Shown: positions 32,704 to 43,633 of the stretch, one piece after another
Layout: each line of letters opens with the position of its first letter
Position numbering within the stretch: position 1 is the stretch's first letter
Assembly: GCA_963970005.1 (NCBI GenBank)
Contig: CAXAMN010004002.1
Location: 518,182-582,181, forward strand
Length of the DNA stretch: 64,000 nt
Direction of reading: 5' to 3'
Source: Durusdinium trenchii
Lineage: Eukaryota > Sar > Dinophyceae > Suessiales > Symbiodiniaceae
Notes under the pieces: model-generated
Told to the model about the DNA's origin: nothing
Seen by the model: only the letters and a program-made list of their open reading frames with translations
Database searches by the model: none
Made by a program: the position numbers and the translations under genes

Positions 32704-33728
32704 GTCATAGCAAGGCATATGTAGAAGGCAAAGACAAAGCATCCCGACAACAACAGAGGCGAGCATTAGGGCCCCTGCGTCACCTAGCTGTTCAACCAGC
32801 CACCCGAGCACGATACGACAAGGCACTTGAGAGATTCCGCAATTTCCTTCGAGAAGAAAGCAGAAGATTTCCAGATGATCCCGCGACACTTGACTTTTGG
32901 TTGAGCCACTACATTGAATTCTTGTGGGAAAGTGGAGAAGGCCGTGCTTTAGCCTGTGATTCCATTGCTGCAGTCCAAGACTACCGTCCATCGGCCAAGG
33001 GGAGGCTCCCATCCTCCTGGAGACTAATGAAGACATGGTCCTCCACAGAGATTCCTAGTCGTGCTCCTCCACTTCCCACTGAAGCCTTGGATATCCTTGT
33101 CGGCTACAGCCTGTTCAAGAAAGATGACCTCTTCGCCCTCTCTCTACTGCTAGGGTTCCATGGACTCCTTCGGACGGGTGAACTATTGGGTATAAAGAAG
33201 GCACACGTAGAGCAGAAAGGACCACGGAGTGTGGCAATAGTATCCCTAGGACTGACCAAAGGTGGAAGGCGGCAAGGTGCGGCTGAAAGTGTCACGATCC
33301 GTGAGGAAGATACTTTGAGACGCCTATGGCAGTGGAAAAACACCCCAGGTTCAAGGCCTTCACTATGTGAAGCTGCCCATGTCTGGCGAAAGAAGTTTTC
33401 TGAGTACTTGGACGCAACTGGGCTCGGTGAGCATTCTTTTAGGCCCTACAGCCTGCGAAGGGGAGGTGCCACCTCCTATTTTGCTAAACACGGGTCGCTA
33501 GACAAACTGCTCATAGCAGGTAGATGGCAGGCGGCAAAGACCGCGAGAATATACATTAATGAAGGACTTGCCATCCTGGCAGAATTTCAATTGGCAACCA
33601 ATGCTCAGGCTAAAGCCTTTCGAAGACAATACGAAAGGTCCAAATCTTTGGAGCTCCAACCCCTTGAGCATGCCCGAATGGGCAGGGCTGGGGGAACTGG
33701 AAGGAAGTATAAGAAACCCAGGAAGTAA
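32697..33728 (+). CDS. tyrosine recombinase (retrotransposon integrase)
   Basis: 343 codons from ATG 32697, which overlaps the pol stop as ATGGTGA; this suggests coupled reinitiation. N-terminal helical core-binding region (ATRARYDKALERFRNFL), then the catalytic fold: Arg159 in LLRTGELLG, box 2 YSLRRGG with Arg254, GRW near 276, and nucleophile Tyr286 in TARIYI. The first position of the HxxR box is Tyr251, not His. It should integrate the circular DNA copy by strand exchange without a DDE integrase. The tail is Lys/Arg-rich. Confidence 0.85.
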   Translation: MVSHSKAYVEGKDKASRQQQRRALGPLRHLAVQPATRARYDKALERFRNFLREESRRFPDDPATLDFWLSHYIEFLWESGEGRALACDSIAAVQDYRPSAKGRLPSSWRLMKTWSSTEIPSRAPPLPTEALDILVGYSLFKKDDLFALSLLLGFHGLLRTGELLGIKKAHVEQKGPRSVAIVSLGLTKGGRRQGAAESVTIREEDTLRRLWQWKNTPGSRPSLCEAAHVWRKKFSEYLDATGLGEHSFRPYSLRRGGATSYFAKHGSLDKLLIAGRWQAAKTARIYINEGLAILAEFQLATNAQAKAFRRQYERSKSLELQPLEHARMGRAGGTGRKYKKPRK

Positions 33729-33835
33729 ACTTGTTTTGAATTCGAACACCGCCGGCGGTATAAAAATGCTTGACAGAACTAAGGAAAGGGGGGGTGGGGG
33801 CCTGGACGTTCCCCGGTGTGGCGGGGCCCAGGACA

Positions 33836-33845
33836 NNNNNNNNNN
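33836..33845. other. assembly gap (10 N)
   Basis: Ten N, directly after a G-rich stretch (33782-33835) just beyond the retrotransposon's last gene. Confidence 0.95.
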
Positions 33846-34918
33846 TTAGGTCTGCACTGCAAGATGAAAATAGGCAACCGCTGTGAGTCTTTATATATAT
33901 ATATAACATACTCCATATGGAGATGTCAAATCCATTCTGGTAAGGGTGTGTCCTTAATCAACTCTCCATTTGAGTCATGGCGTTATTTGTGGCACCGCAA
34001 TTGATAGCTGAACCCTTCACCTTGCCTGGTTATTTGCACCCAGGCTTCGCCGCCCAGCCCTCTGCGCAGGCATGAGGGAAGCTGTAGCAGTAGCAGGGGT
34101 AGATCGCCACGAGAGGTTTCGCATGGCTCGCCTTTGCGACCCACCAAGCGGGGTATTCACCTTGGGGGATCTGCTTTCGTCCAACAAGACCGATCGACCC
34201 AGACGCTTTTTGACCAACGAGCGCGGCGTATCGCACGGCGCAGCGAGAGCGCGAGCGCGGCCGGGGTCGAAACGAGCGAAGCGCGGCCGCGCAGCGCAGG
34301 TGTCCAACGGCGCGGGGGAGGAGAGCCGTTGGATCGATTGCTCCAAAGTGGAGGTGGCGTGGCCGAGATTTGGAGACCGGGGCGATTTCGCCGGGTTGTG
34401 CGAAAGGCCCCGGAACGGCCGGGTATGTCTGGGCATGTCTGGGTTTCAGAAGTGGCCACGTTCCACCCATGTTTGGAGAATTTTGTTGCGGGCAGCTGGT
34501 GGCTCAGCAGGTAGGGAAGAGTTAGTCTCGAGTTGACCCACCGGAAGACACAGGAAAAAATCCGTTGTTGGCAGGGGGGTAAGTAAAGAGAGTAGAACCA
34601 ACAAGATATAAGGCTAAAGATCCATTCATCTATGAGTTGCATCCATGGTGAACATTGGATTCGTCGGTGAACATCCAGGATCCTCGTTTTGGACCAGAAA
34701 CCGAGCCCCACCAGCATCCAGCACCGTCCCGCCCTGCCACGTTGCCTCGTCCCGCGAGACCCCAGACGCGAGACGCGCGAAACGTGTGGCGCGACACGAA
34801 GACGCCCGTAGGAGGTGCACTTGAATGGTGAGGTTTTGGTGTAATGCCCTTGATGTTACGTCCTTTCGCGGTGCTCTTTTTCCGTCCGTAGATTCAGTAG
34901 CTTCTGGTTACCGGCCAG
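33846..34918. other. no recognised gene
   Basis: GC-rich frames of up to 154 codons at 34072-34536 may contain an exon of the following SET gene, but two frames are equally plausible and neither matches a known family. Confidence 0.3.
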
Positions 34919-37029
34919 GAGCGCCCCGTTGGTATCGGTCCGACCGCTCCGTCCCGATGTCGTCCAGGCACGGCCGGACGCCTGGGGCGGCGTGGGGGTC
35001 TATGCGACGCAGCGGATTTCAAGTGGTGAGCTCGTCGAGCGTGGAGTGGTGCAGCCACTCCCAGTGGATGGAAATATCTGTCAGTACGTCTTCACCTGGA
35101 GTGAGGAGTGCCGGGCAGTGTGGACAGTAAAGAAAGAAGTGGACAGGATTGTCATGGTCGATTTTAGATCGTTTTAGTTCATGTAGGATCAATGTTTAGT
35201 TAACTTGGGTCCATTGCGTCTTAAAGGCCTTAAAGTGCATTAATATACATGTATACACTGTAACTATCGCACGACTCAATGTACTTTGCCCATTGGATAG
35301 GGCTGGGTTTTCCCAAGGATGTGAACAATTATATAATACTTATTACAATTGTCTTTTACATTCTGGAGGTGGCAGATCTGACTTATATAATGACATGAAC
35401 CTCATCGCAACACTTTTGAACAAGCATGCATAGGACAAGCTCCATGGACTTTCTTGGCGCACATTTTCCAATCATTTTGAGATATGTGCTGGATATTTTT
35501 GACTAGGACCATGACGACCGTGGAGAGTCTTGCCCTTCAAGACTATTAACCAGGTCCAGTGGATTACTTGACAAGTTTTGCTTCAGATGACACCATTTTT
35601 ACTTTTTGGTGCGGGGCTGAGCAACTTCCCCTAAGTCACCCTTCGAAGCATGTAGGGCTACGAAGTCTATGACAAGCCACAGCAACCACCTGCGATCTTC
35701 GACCACTCCACTTGGTCCGCTTGGAGATTCCCACACCAAACCTTTTCAGAGCTATAGATCACCTATCGCACTTGAGACTTGCATAAACCAGCTCCTTGGG
35801 ATTGTCCGAACGTTTCGGATCGGCCTCTTCGACCACAGAGAGGATCGCTCAGTGTGGGCCACTGGCAGTGGCTGCTCCGTCTTCTACAACGCCTCGTTGG
35901 ATGGGCCCCATGGATGGGCCCCATCGTTGCGGTTCCGACGGGGAGAGGTCTCAAGGCATGACACCAGCTGGAGAAGGAAATAGAATAGGAAGTCCTTATC
36001 TTCCAAAACCTATCTATACATATAATATTCTGACTCCATATCCGCAAAAGACATACTGTGACATACGTAATGGTTTTAGAAGCAAATTTAGTTTGTCTAA
36101 GTACATCATTGATAAAGGTTTGAGTGTATTATAACTGCTCGTCTACAAGCGGATGCCATGTTAGGGTCTGAGTAGGCTCAGCATCCTTCAGGCACTCTAC
36201 ACCTGCTCTGCGGGTTCTTTGGCACGTTCATTGGTACGTACTGATCTTCAGGTCCAGAACGATCCGTACGGAACTCCAGTTCGCGTCGAACTGGTCCTGC
36301 ACTCCTCAGATTTGGTGTCCAGCTTGGAGCATTTGACGCTGGAATTACCATTGGCTTACATGGATGGCCTGGCCCCGAACGGACGACCATTTTCCCCAAG
36401 ACCAATCACAGGTGGGTTTTGATGGTTTTCACTCCACCCAACCACGATCAATTTCAGGGAAGTCGGTGATAGTCGGTGTCAGGGTCAAATGCCATGTAAT
36501 GTATTCAGCGATTTCAATCACCCACCCCATTCATCCCCGAACTCTGTTTTCTTTTCTTCCTGCTTTCTTTTTGGAGGGTCGTCAGCTCAGGAGGTTTGGC
36601 CTCACCACCCAAAGACACGTCTCATCACGTCACCGGTCCCGGCTCCGTGTGGGGTTCCCCTCGCCGCCGCGCGAACGGCGCATCTCCGCATCCCTTTCGC
36701 CTCCCAGGTCCGAGAACACGTCGATGACCCGACACTTGGAGGACGTGCCCTGGACGCCCGGAGGGGACCGGTGAGACGGAGGGGAGAGTCGGAGGAATCC
36801 GGTGGGTGCTCCTTTTGGTTCAGCGGGACGAGTCCAGTCTGAGTCAAATGGATGGTGAGCGATTAGTGAGGGCCCGGGCATTTGACCTGCAGGTGGATGC
36901 TGGTCATTTCACTCTGCCTCACGACATGGGTCCGGTGTCCTCCCGTGGGGTGCACTGCTCGAGCCGAGGAGACCTTTGAAATCTTTGCCCTGCGCGACAT
37001 CGAGAAGGGCGAAGAGCTGACGCTTCGCC
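34919..37029 (+). CDS. SET-domain protein (second of two), partial
   Basis: Exon 34919-35105 reads WGGVGVYATQRISSGELVE, then GVVQPLPVDGN and YVFTWSE. It joins in phase through a GA donor to an exon starting at 35843, giving TWSE-DRSVWATGSGCSVFYN (35843-about 35898). A third exon, 36969-about 37029, reads ETFEIFALRDIEKGEELT. These are successive SET blocks: N-terminal strands, the GSGxxxFYN SAM/lysine-channel block, and the C-terminal FxxxDIxxGEEL block. A connecting exon is still missing between about 35900 and 36969. The protein should be a SAM-dependent lysine methyltransferase, substrate unknown. It parallels the gene at 23.2 kb, with the retrotransposon between the two. Confidence 0.65.
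36252..36411 (+). CDS. unassigned exon between SET exons
   Basis: Clean borders, CTTCAG|G and |GTGGGT, and an uninterrupted natural-looking frame (VQNDPYGTPVRVELVLHSSD; LELPLAYMDGLAPNGRPFSP). It lies between the second and third SET exons but does not resemble a SET block. It may be an insert of that gene or part of another protein. Confidence 0.4.
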
Positions 37030-38878
37030 GTGACAGCGGTGCAGAAGGGCGTCTGAAAGAGCAGTGGAAAGGGGGTGTTTTGAGCGGTAATTCACCTGGA
37101 AATGGGCGTGAGAAGTTCTTGACAGAAGGGGGCTGTCACCACCTTTCACTGGCATTAGCTTGCAAGATCTTGCAAGGTGAGCTTGCAATGTAGCTCGAGC
37201 ATCGATCAATATCGATCACCCCTGATGACTCTGGGTCAAGGACATAGACGGCCGGTTTGCGAATTCCTAGAGGCGCGCGCGCTCCAGGGTGCCTTTTTCG
37301 TTCGTGGACTGTGGGAGGGGATTCCCAACGACCGCCTTCCGAAGGGGTGCCGCTGCGACGGTGCTGAATGTGCGATGAGGGCAGAGCGGGGAAGCAGTAA
37401 GCGCAGCATGTGATCAACCGCTTTCGTCACATTTCGAGTGTTGGTTGTGGTTGTTTTCAACCCTTTACGTATAGTTGCTCATTATAGTTAACGTTATATG
37501 ATATTATAGAACCCGCATACTACCTTTGCTACCAGGTGGGTCTTTGATGAAATATATGTAGGCTGATTTCATGCTGCATGGGAGATCAAAAACCTGCATG
37601 ATGCCTCAGCAGTTGCCATCAGCACATCGTGCTTCCGAAGCCTTTTTTCCTCCGCCCAATCACACATGGCCATAGATGCCTCATGCTCAGGACACATTTG
37701 TACAAAAGCATCGAATGGCGAAGTTGCTTCAGGGAGCTGAAGGCCATTCGTGACCTGGCATGGGATCAGACAAAGGATGGGATGGTGGCATGCTGATTCA
37801 TTGGCCCAGGGGCCCAGGTGTGTGCTTATGGCTCGACGTCAGCGACTTGCCGTCGTCCCACCGGACCACGGCGGACCGGATGGTCGGTCGACCGACCCGG
37901 TTCCCCGGGGTGACGGTCCGCGGCACGGAAAACGGACCGAGGTGACGACGCGCTGCAAAGGTGTCTCGGCCGTTCGAACGGTGGGGGTGTGCACGTGCGA
38001 TGTGGAGGCCTCATATCGGATCGTGGGGAATGGGCCGTGAGATGGGGAGAAGAAGTGGAAGAGGTGTCGTGATTTCTGCCCAAATGTCAGCGGCTTATGG
38101 TCCACGATGCCTAGGACTTGATGCCTGAAAACTTGAGGGACCCTGCTGATGCTGCACTTTGCATGTGGGAACCCTGTAAAGTACTGTACCTTTGCTTCTG
38201 TATGTATATGTATAAAGTTTAATAGACTGTAATGTACTGTTGTGTACGTAATGCAATGTAGATCTTTCTACTGTGTCGTACAGTAATGTAATGGTATGGT
38301 ATGGCATGTTATGGAAAGCAATGCGATACAATGGTATGTACATGTTATGTTACTGACTGTATGTTGTACTTTGTTATGTTATGCTGATGTGATGTCATGC
38401 AATGCAATGTAATGTAGTGTATAGCTCTTAAGGCTTTGGCTTTTGTTGTGCCCAACCATGCCGTGTTTGATCTTGATATATATAGACCGGAGGTTTGTTA
38501 TCCCCCAATGGGGTGTTATGGCAACATTGAACTACAGTAATGGATTCCCTGCCTCACATGATGAATGCTGCATACATTTGCACTACTCAAATCAATCAAC
38601 TTGCTTCTCAGCCACCTTCACCGTGCATTCAGGAAAACACTGGACAACGAGCGAGCGGAATTCACGGTGGGGCCTTGGCATGTTTGGCTCAGGTCGGCAG
38701 CCCTTCGGACGTCGCGGCCTGATCGATCGGTTTGTGCCATCTACTCTGAAACCACTGTGTAAGTAGATAATATGTAACGTAGAATAAACATATACTTATA
38801 TATATATATATATGTATTATAACTCTTTTAAGTGAGTCCTTCTTTTTGAGGACACCGTGCTAAGATTCACAGTGCCAG
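37030..38878. other. no recognised gene
   Basis: Possible exon-like patches at 37240-37400 and 37800-37960 have no recognisable product. AT-rich degenerate repeats fill 38160-38425. Confidence 0.3.
38220..38421. repeat. degenerate ATGTA/AATGT-type repeat
   Basis: About 200 bases made of drifting five-to-six-base words (AATGTA, TATGGT, GTTATG, AATGCA) with no fixed register. Confidence 0.55.
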
Positions 38879-41869
38879 GAATATTGGGCTGACCACTCCT
38901 CCCCCACCATTGAGACGATGATGCTTGACACTGACGCGGCCTCAATCGACAAGCTGGAACGGCCTGAGATGCTTGGCCCAGAGATCCGTTGGGGGAGTGG
39001 CATGGGGATACCCTGGAGTAGTTTCCTTCCAACCTCCATGTTGTGATATCAGTCACTTTCAGCCTTGGAACAGGGGCCTTCCGCTTCATAACAGATGGTT
39101 CTTTGGCCTTTCAGGGCCGTTCAGATGCCTTTAGGCCTGTCACTCACCGCCTCCAAACGCTGATTGGGCCGTCACTTGACTGACTCCCATGGTGCCTAGG
39201 ACTCAGCACGCAGTTGCCCGCGCATGCTCCGCGCATGCTCGCCGCGAGGATCCTTTCACAGATCCCCAGCGTCGCGGGGAAGGATGTGCTGGAGCCCTTT
39301 GGCTGAGTGTTGCTGGATCAGCTTCGGTGTTTGGTGCAGGTCTAGGTAGCAGATTGAAGCAGCGGCAAGTGATGAGAGACCCTCTCCACCTCTAAAGCTT
39401 CATGTGGTCCAGCCATCACTTTGTAACCCCTGGAGCTTGAACATCAATTTGCCTTCTGCTTCCAGGTGATCGCTACGAACGGAGCGATCGGACGCCACGA
39501 ACGGGGTCCAGGTGACCAGGTGACTTTTCCACCCGGACCGGAACTAAGACCTTCACCCGCCACGTGTGAGGAGAAGCGAGGAGTGAGAAGCCACGGCTTC
39601 TGCTTGCTCGGTGGATCCGATCGCAAGCAGTTCAACTGGGAAGATGCACTTAGATCGACTTAGATGATTAACCACAACCATCCCAAAACCATGCGAACTA
39701 GTTGAACACTGAATTTACCATCCCCTGTGCCCTGTGGCTGATCATGATGCCTGGTTCTGGACGGCCACCTGGAAAGCTTGATCCAAGAAAACCTGAGCTT
39801 CTCGTGTCTTCCTGTGCGCCGACATGTGCCGACAGTTGCCGCACACCCCACATGAGCCACCATCATAGCCATCCTGAGGATGCTGGGGGACCGACTTTCC
39901 AGCATTGGCTTTGTGGAACCTCTGCCTCCCCGTTTCAGGCGTTCTATTCCTTGACAAACCGTGGCGTTCTCCATGTGTGCCTTAGGTGTGCCTTGTGTTT
40001 CTTGGAAACGGGAGGAAGCAGGGTACCCAAGGTTCCGTTAGCTGTGTGGCTTCGGGTCACGCCACGGTCGTTCAAGACCAAGGCTGGGTGCGGGCATCGG
40101 CCGCTTCAGTGGCCTCTTGGCCAGGCAAGGGCGAAAACCGTGGTTGCAGGGCGAAACGCTCCGGCGAGCGCAGGCGTTCGGGTCGACCAGGCCAAGTCGT
40201 AACCCAAAGGCAAAAACGAAGCATCGATGGCGCAAGTGATAGAGGCCCAGTGGTGAATCCGTCCTTTCATCCGTCATGAACCGTCCTTTCATCGATGGGT
40301 CGGGTACCACGTCTCGATGATTTTTTCTGGCCCAAAGCGACCTGGCTCTGAAGAGCAACGCTTTGGCTCTTCAGGGCAGTTTGAGTGTAGTACCCGTCAC
40401 TGGTCCTTTGGATGGGTCTTGTTTTTGGCTGTTGGCCAGTTGCCCGGTGTGTAACTCCCATAGACCTCTATATACAGCCTACTGAGGTTAAGTGACCGTA
40501 AATAGGACCCTACCGGGGGGGTACCTATAGGATAGTCTATAGGGTTCTTCAACCTCTGCTGGAGTAGCGATCCAACGCCGTCACTCCCGTCCGCCAGGAA
40601 AGCGCGCCGGGTGGTCGCGGTGGACTTCGTGGCGGCGGCCTGCGCGGAGAATCGGCACGCCAACGCGGAGCAGAAGAACTTGGAAGTGATCCAGGTCGAT
40701 GGGGACGATGATCCGAGGAGGAAAGCATGGGGAAAGCAACCAAAAAGAAGCCAGACTAGCAAGAGACACGGCAAGGATACACCAGGGAGAGCTACCACGT
40801 CTGGTTTTTTTCCCCAGATTCTGATATTCTGCTACTAGGACACTTGGACGGTTGGACGCGTGCGTCCCCTTCTGCTCATGGCCCAATTTCGCTTCCAAAA
40901 AGCAGCCTCGCAGGTCGGTACCCGCGGGACTCGAAACGAGAGGGGCATACCGGGGCGCGGGAGACCAGCGTGGCTTCGGCCTCGCCCCGATGTGTTTCGA
41001 CACACCGGACTGAGATGAGTTGGATAGATAGATAGATAGATAAGAACACCCCTTTTCAAGGCATATTCACCAATAGTTGGTTGCTTTGCGTTGGTCACGA
41101 ATTCCATGAAAAGAGACGACCTGATGCAGGCAGATGTGACAGCATTGTGGCCCGGCTGCACCGCTGCACACGTGGACACCGTAACGCCTTGAACAAAGAA
41201 GGGACGCAGAACACAGACGGGGTGAAACCTCAGGTTGCTCCTGCAAAGCAGGCGTCACGCGTCAGAAGGAATGTGCACTCCTTGGAAGAGCGATGGAGTC
41301 ATGGTTACGTGGATGGCACCACCTGTTTGGTATGCTAACCATCAATTCCAGGGCGGTGGTTTGCCCAGTCCGTGTCATTCCAGTCCGTGTCAGGGCCGGG
41401 AGATCCGCTGTTTGTCGCATGATGCGAAAGAGTAGGTTTCATGACATGCAGGCTGTGAGCATGACGGGGGTTGAAACCCACACCTCCCTGCTTTCGGAGG
41501 GGAACCCCCTCCGAAAGCCTTGAATCATGCACCCGGGGTTTCGGGTGGTGGCTCTCGGAAACTCTCGGAAACCAGGACGAAGGCGATTCGTCCGAATCTG
41601 CCCGGATTCGGTGCAAGTCGTTCAGTCACAAGGTGGCCCCCCAAATGTCATATGGCTGTACATTTGAACAGGGAGAACTTCCACACCAACCTTGTGGACA
41701 CCAAAGAGCCTGGTCGACCAGTCTGCCCAGTAACTGGGCCGGGAGGCCCTATGAGTCTATTCCCCATGCAGATCTTCGGCATGAATCGGGGGAGCTCTTC
41801 AGGCAGCTGGAGCCCACCTCTTTCGACTTGGTTTTTTCCAACTGGCTCTTCATGTACCTCACCGACGAG
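38879..41869 (+). CDS. phosphoethanolamine N-methyltransferase, 5' part (methyltransferase domain 1)
   Basis: Exons 38879-38967 (EYWADHSSPTIETMMLD, DKLERPE), 39249-39293 (ILSQIPSVAGKDVLE), 40083-40124 (LGAGIGRFSGLLA), 40598-40694 (RRVVAVDFVAAACAENR) and about 41756-41869 (SFDLVFSNWLFMYLTDE). Donors in order are GA, GC, GC, GT, GT; the first four acceptors are AG|G. Joins keep phase and create motifs across them: LERPE-ILSQ, DVLE-LGAGIGRF, GLLA-RKARRVVAVDFV. LGAGI is SAM motif I. Plant-type PEAMT methylates phosphoethanolamine to phosphocholine in three SAM-dependent steps, feeding phosphatidylcholine synthesis. The start codon exon is upstream and not found. The 5' edge of the fifth exon is uncertain. 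Continues at 57456. Confidence 0.83.
41023..41042. repeat. GATA microsatellite
   Basis: Five tandem GATA units inside the PEAMT intron. Confidence 0.8.
41491..41517. repeat. short perfect hairpin
   Basis: CTTTCGGAGGGG and CCCCTCCGAAAG are perfect inverted arms separated by three bases, inside a PEAMT intron. Very stable if transcribed. Confidence 0.75.
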
Positions 41870-43633
41870 GTGGAATTCCGTGGGTGAAAGAGATTCAGAG
41901 ATGAAGCATTGCCCGCGAGTGGTGTGACATCGTGAAGCAGCCTTATTATTTAACAGGCTGTCATCATCCTGGCGCAGATGTTGGAAGATATTGAAGATGA
42001 TACATGATAGGAGATGATTGAACCTTGCAAGTATATAAATACGATCACAGATGATTTGGGTCTTCTTATCACAGGATGGCAGTGATTCGCCAACTGTACA
42101 ACAAGAAGTGCACGTGTCGTTCGGCTTCGCCGGGTTCGCCCCCCGCCCCCCCCGCGTGTTGGTCATCGGGGCTTGGTCAGCCAGATGTCTTTGGCTTCAG
42201 ATTGATCCCAGACGCGCTTTAAAAGGGAAAACCTACAGGAAACCCATAGGTTGGGGGTGGTTTCCTGTACACCAAACTATGGGTTTCCTATACCGATTGT
42301 CCCTTCCAATCGGAACGGATGGCTTCGGTGGTCGACGACGTGGGAGTTGGATCCTTTGGGAGGCTTTCCAGCTGAGCGGTCTGGACGTGTGGAGAAGCTC
42401 GAGTTGAACCTGGAAACACATAGCTAAGCCATGCGTACATCAAGGTTTCTTAAGAGCCTCGTTTTCGTTTCGTTCACTTCCAAAAACCGTTGATGTCCGC
42501 AGTCGTTTCGTGATGATGGCTTGTGACACCCGGCATGCCTAGCAAGGGCTCAAGTCGTGACCGTTCGACGTTTTTCCAGACGACGCCGACGCGCGACGAT
42601 GGGCAGCACCGCGACCAACAAGTCCAGTCCACGCCACAGTGGCTCATCTGAGCAGCTCACGCTTGCAAGCAGCTCCCGTGCGAATCCAAGTGGAGATCCA
42701 TTGGTGTCCGCAAGAGGACCGGCTGAGGGTCTAGCAGTCTAGCGTTGCGGTAAACTCCAAACATCCCCAAACCCACTAGAAGCTAGCGTTGGAGTGCTGC
42801 AAACTGTGGGGAGAAGAGTTGGCCAGCTGTCTGGAACAACCCGAATTCTAGTTGATGAGGGGCCTGTGACAGGAATCGATCGGGGGACACTGACTCAGTG
42901 GAACAACAGGACGTCTTTCTTTCCCCCCTTCCACTCATCGAAGTGGAAAAAGGTCCCTGGAAAGGCGGTATTCCTTGGCAAACAGGGGGTTGTCCACTTC
43001 CATGTGTGTTCGCGGGAGGGTAGAACATGCTTACAATTGGATGGTCTTCTTTTTGAGCCACAGCGCCCTCTGTTGGCTGAAGTGTCCGCTACTCACCCAA
43101 AACCACCGCCGTGCGCTGTGCGCTGGACTGGCCCTTTGTCCGTGGTGTGGACATACCCAGCATCGAAGCACCACCTGAAGCCTTGGAAGTCCCACGTTTT
43201 GACCAAGAACGACGACCAAAAAGCATCCATTGGACCATGCGAAGGCCATGGTGACCAAAGACATCCAGAAAATCCATGGGACAGACGGTTGCTTTAAGGA
43301 ACATATGCGCCAGGTGTTCCAGTCGGATGCTCCTTTAGGGCAGGTTGACAGACCCAAGAAAAGTCACGAAGAACTTCACTTTGGTGTGATCTTGGGGTTG
43401 TGGGATTCAGTGTGAATCCATCGGGTGAAACGCCCATCCATCGGCCAGACTTTCCATCCCCCTCGGGACTTCCATCCACGCCATGGCCAGGACTGATTTC
43501 AGCCCTAGGGCTGGAGCTTCACTTCGCCAACCGGCACTGGGTCGGACTCACGGAAGAGCGCCCACGTGCGCGGGCGCAAGAGCGGGCCCAGGCACAGCAG
43601 ACTCACTCTGAGAGCCAACCTGGTGAAGGTCGG

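Larger units (their letters stand above)
26791..33728 (+). mobile_element. tyrosine-recombinase (DIRS-type) retrotransposon carrying a C5 cytosine methyltransferase
   Basis: Four consecutive + strand frames: ORF1 (26791-27624), gag-like ORF2 (27647-29116), pol (29146-32703) with reverse transcriptase, C5 DNA methyltransferase and RNase H, and a tyrosine recombinase (32697-33728). No DDE integrase or aspartic protease is seen. The RT + RNase H + tyrosine recombinase set is that of DIRS/Ngaro-type elements. All frames are open and key residues are mostly present, so the copy looks recent. Terminal repeats were not identified: the 5' edge may be near 26700 and the 3' edge near the short gap at 33836. 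A 12-bp palindrome, ACCGCCGGCGGT, lies at 33749-33760. Retrotransposons with captured cytosine methyltransferases have, to my recollection, been reported from Symbiodinium and a charophyte alga. Confidence 0.85.

Noticed and set aside
35116..35857. 8-bp direct repeat CAGTGTGG at both ends of a SET intron, as an intron-insertion footprint
   Set aside because: A GA donor at 35106 and AG|G at 35842 give an in-phase family match (TWSE-DRSVWATG), so the repeat is not at the splice sites.
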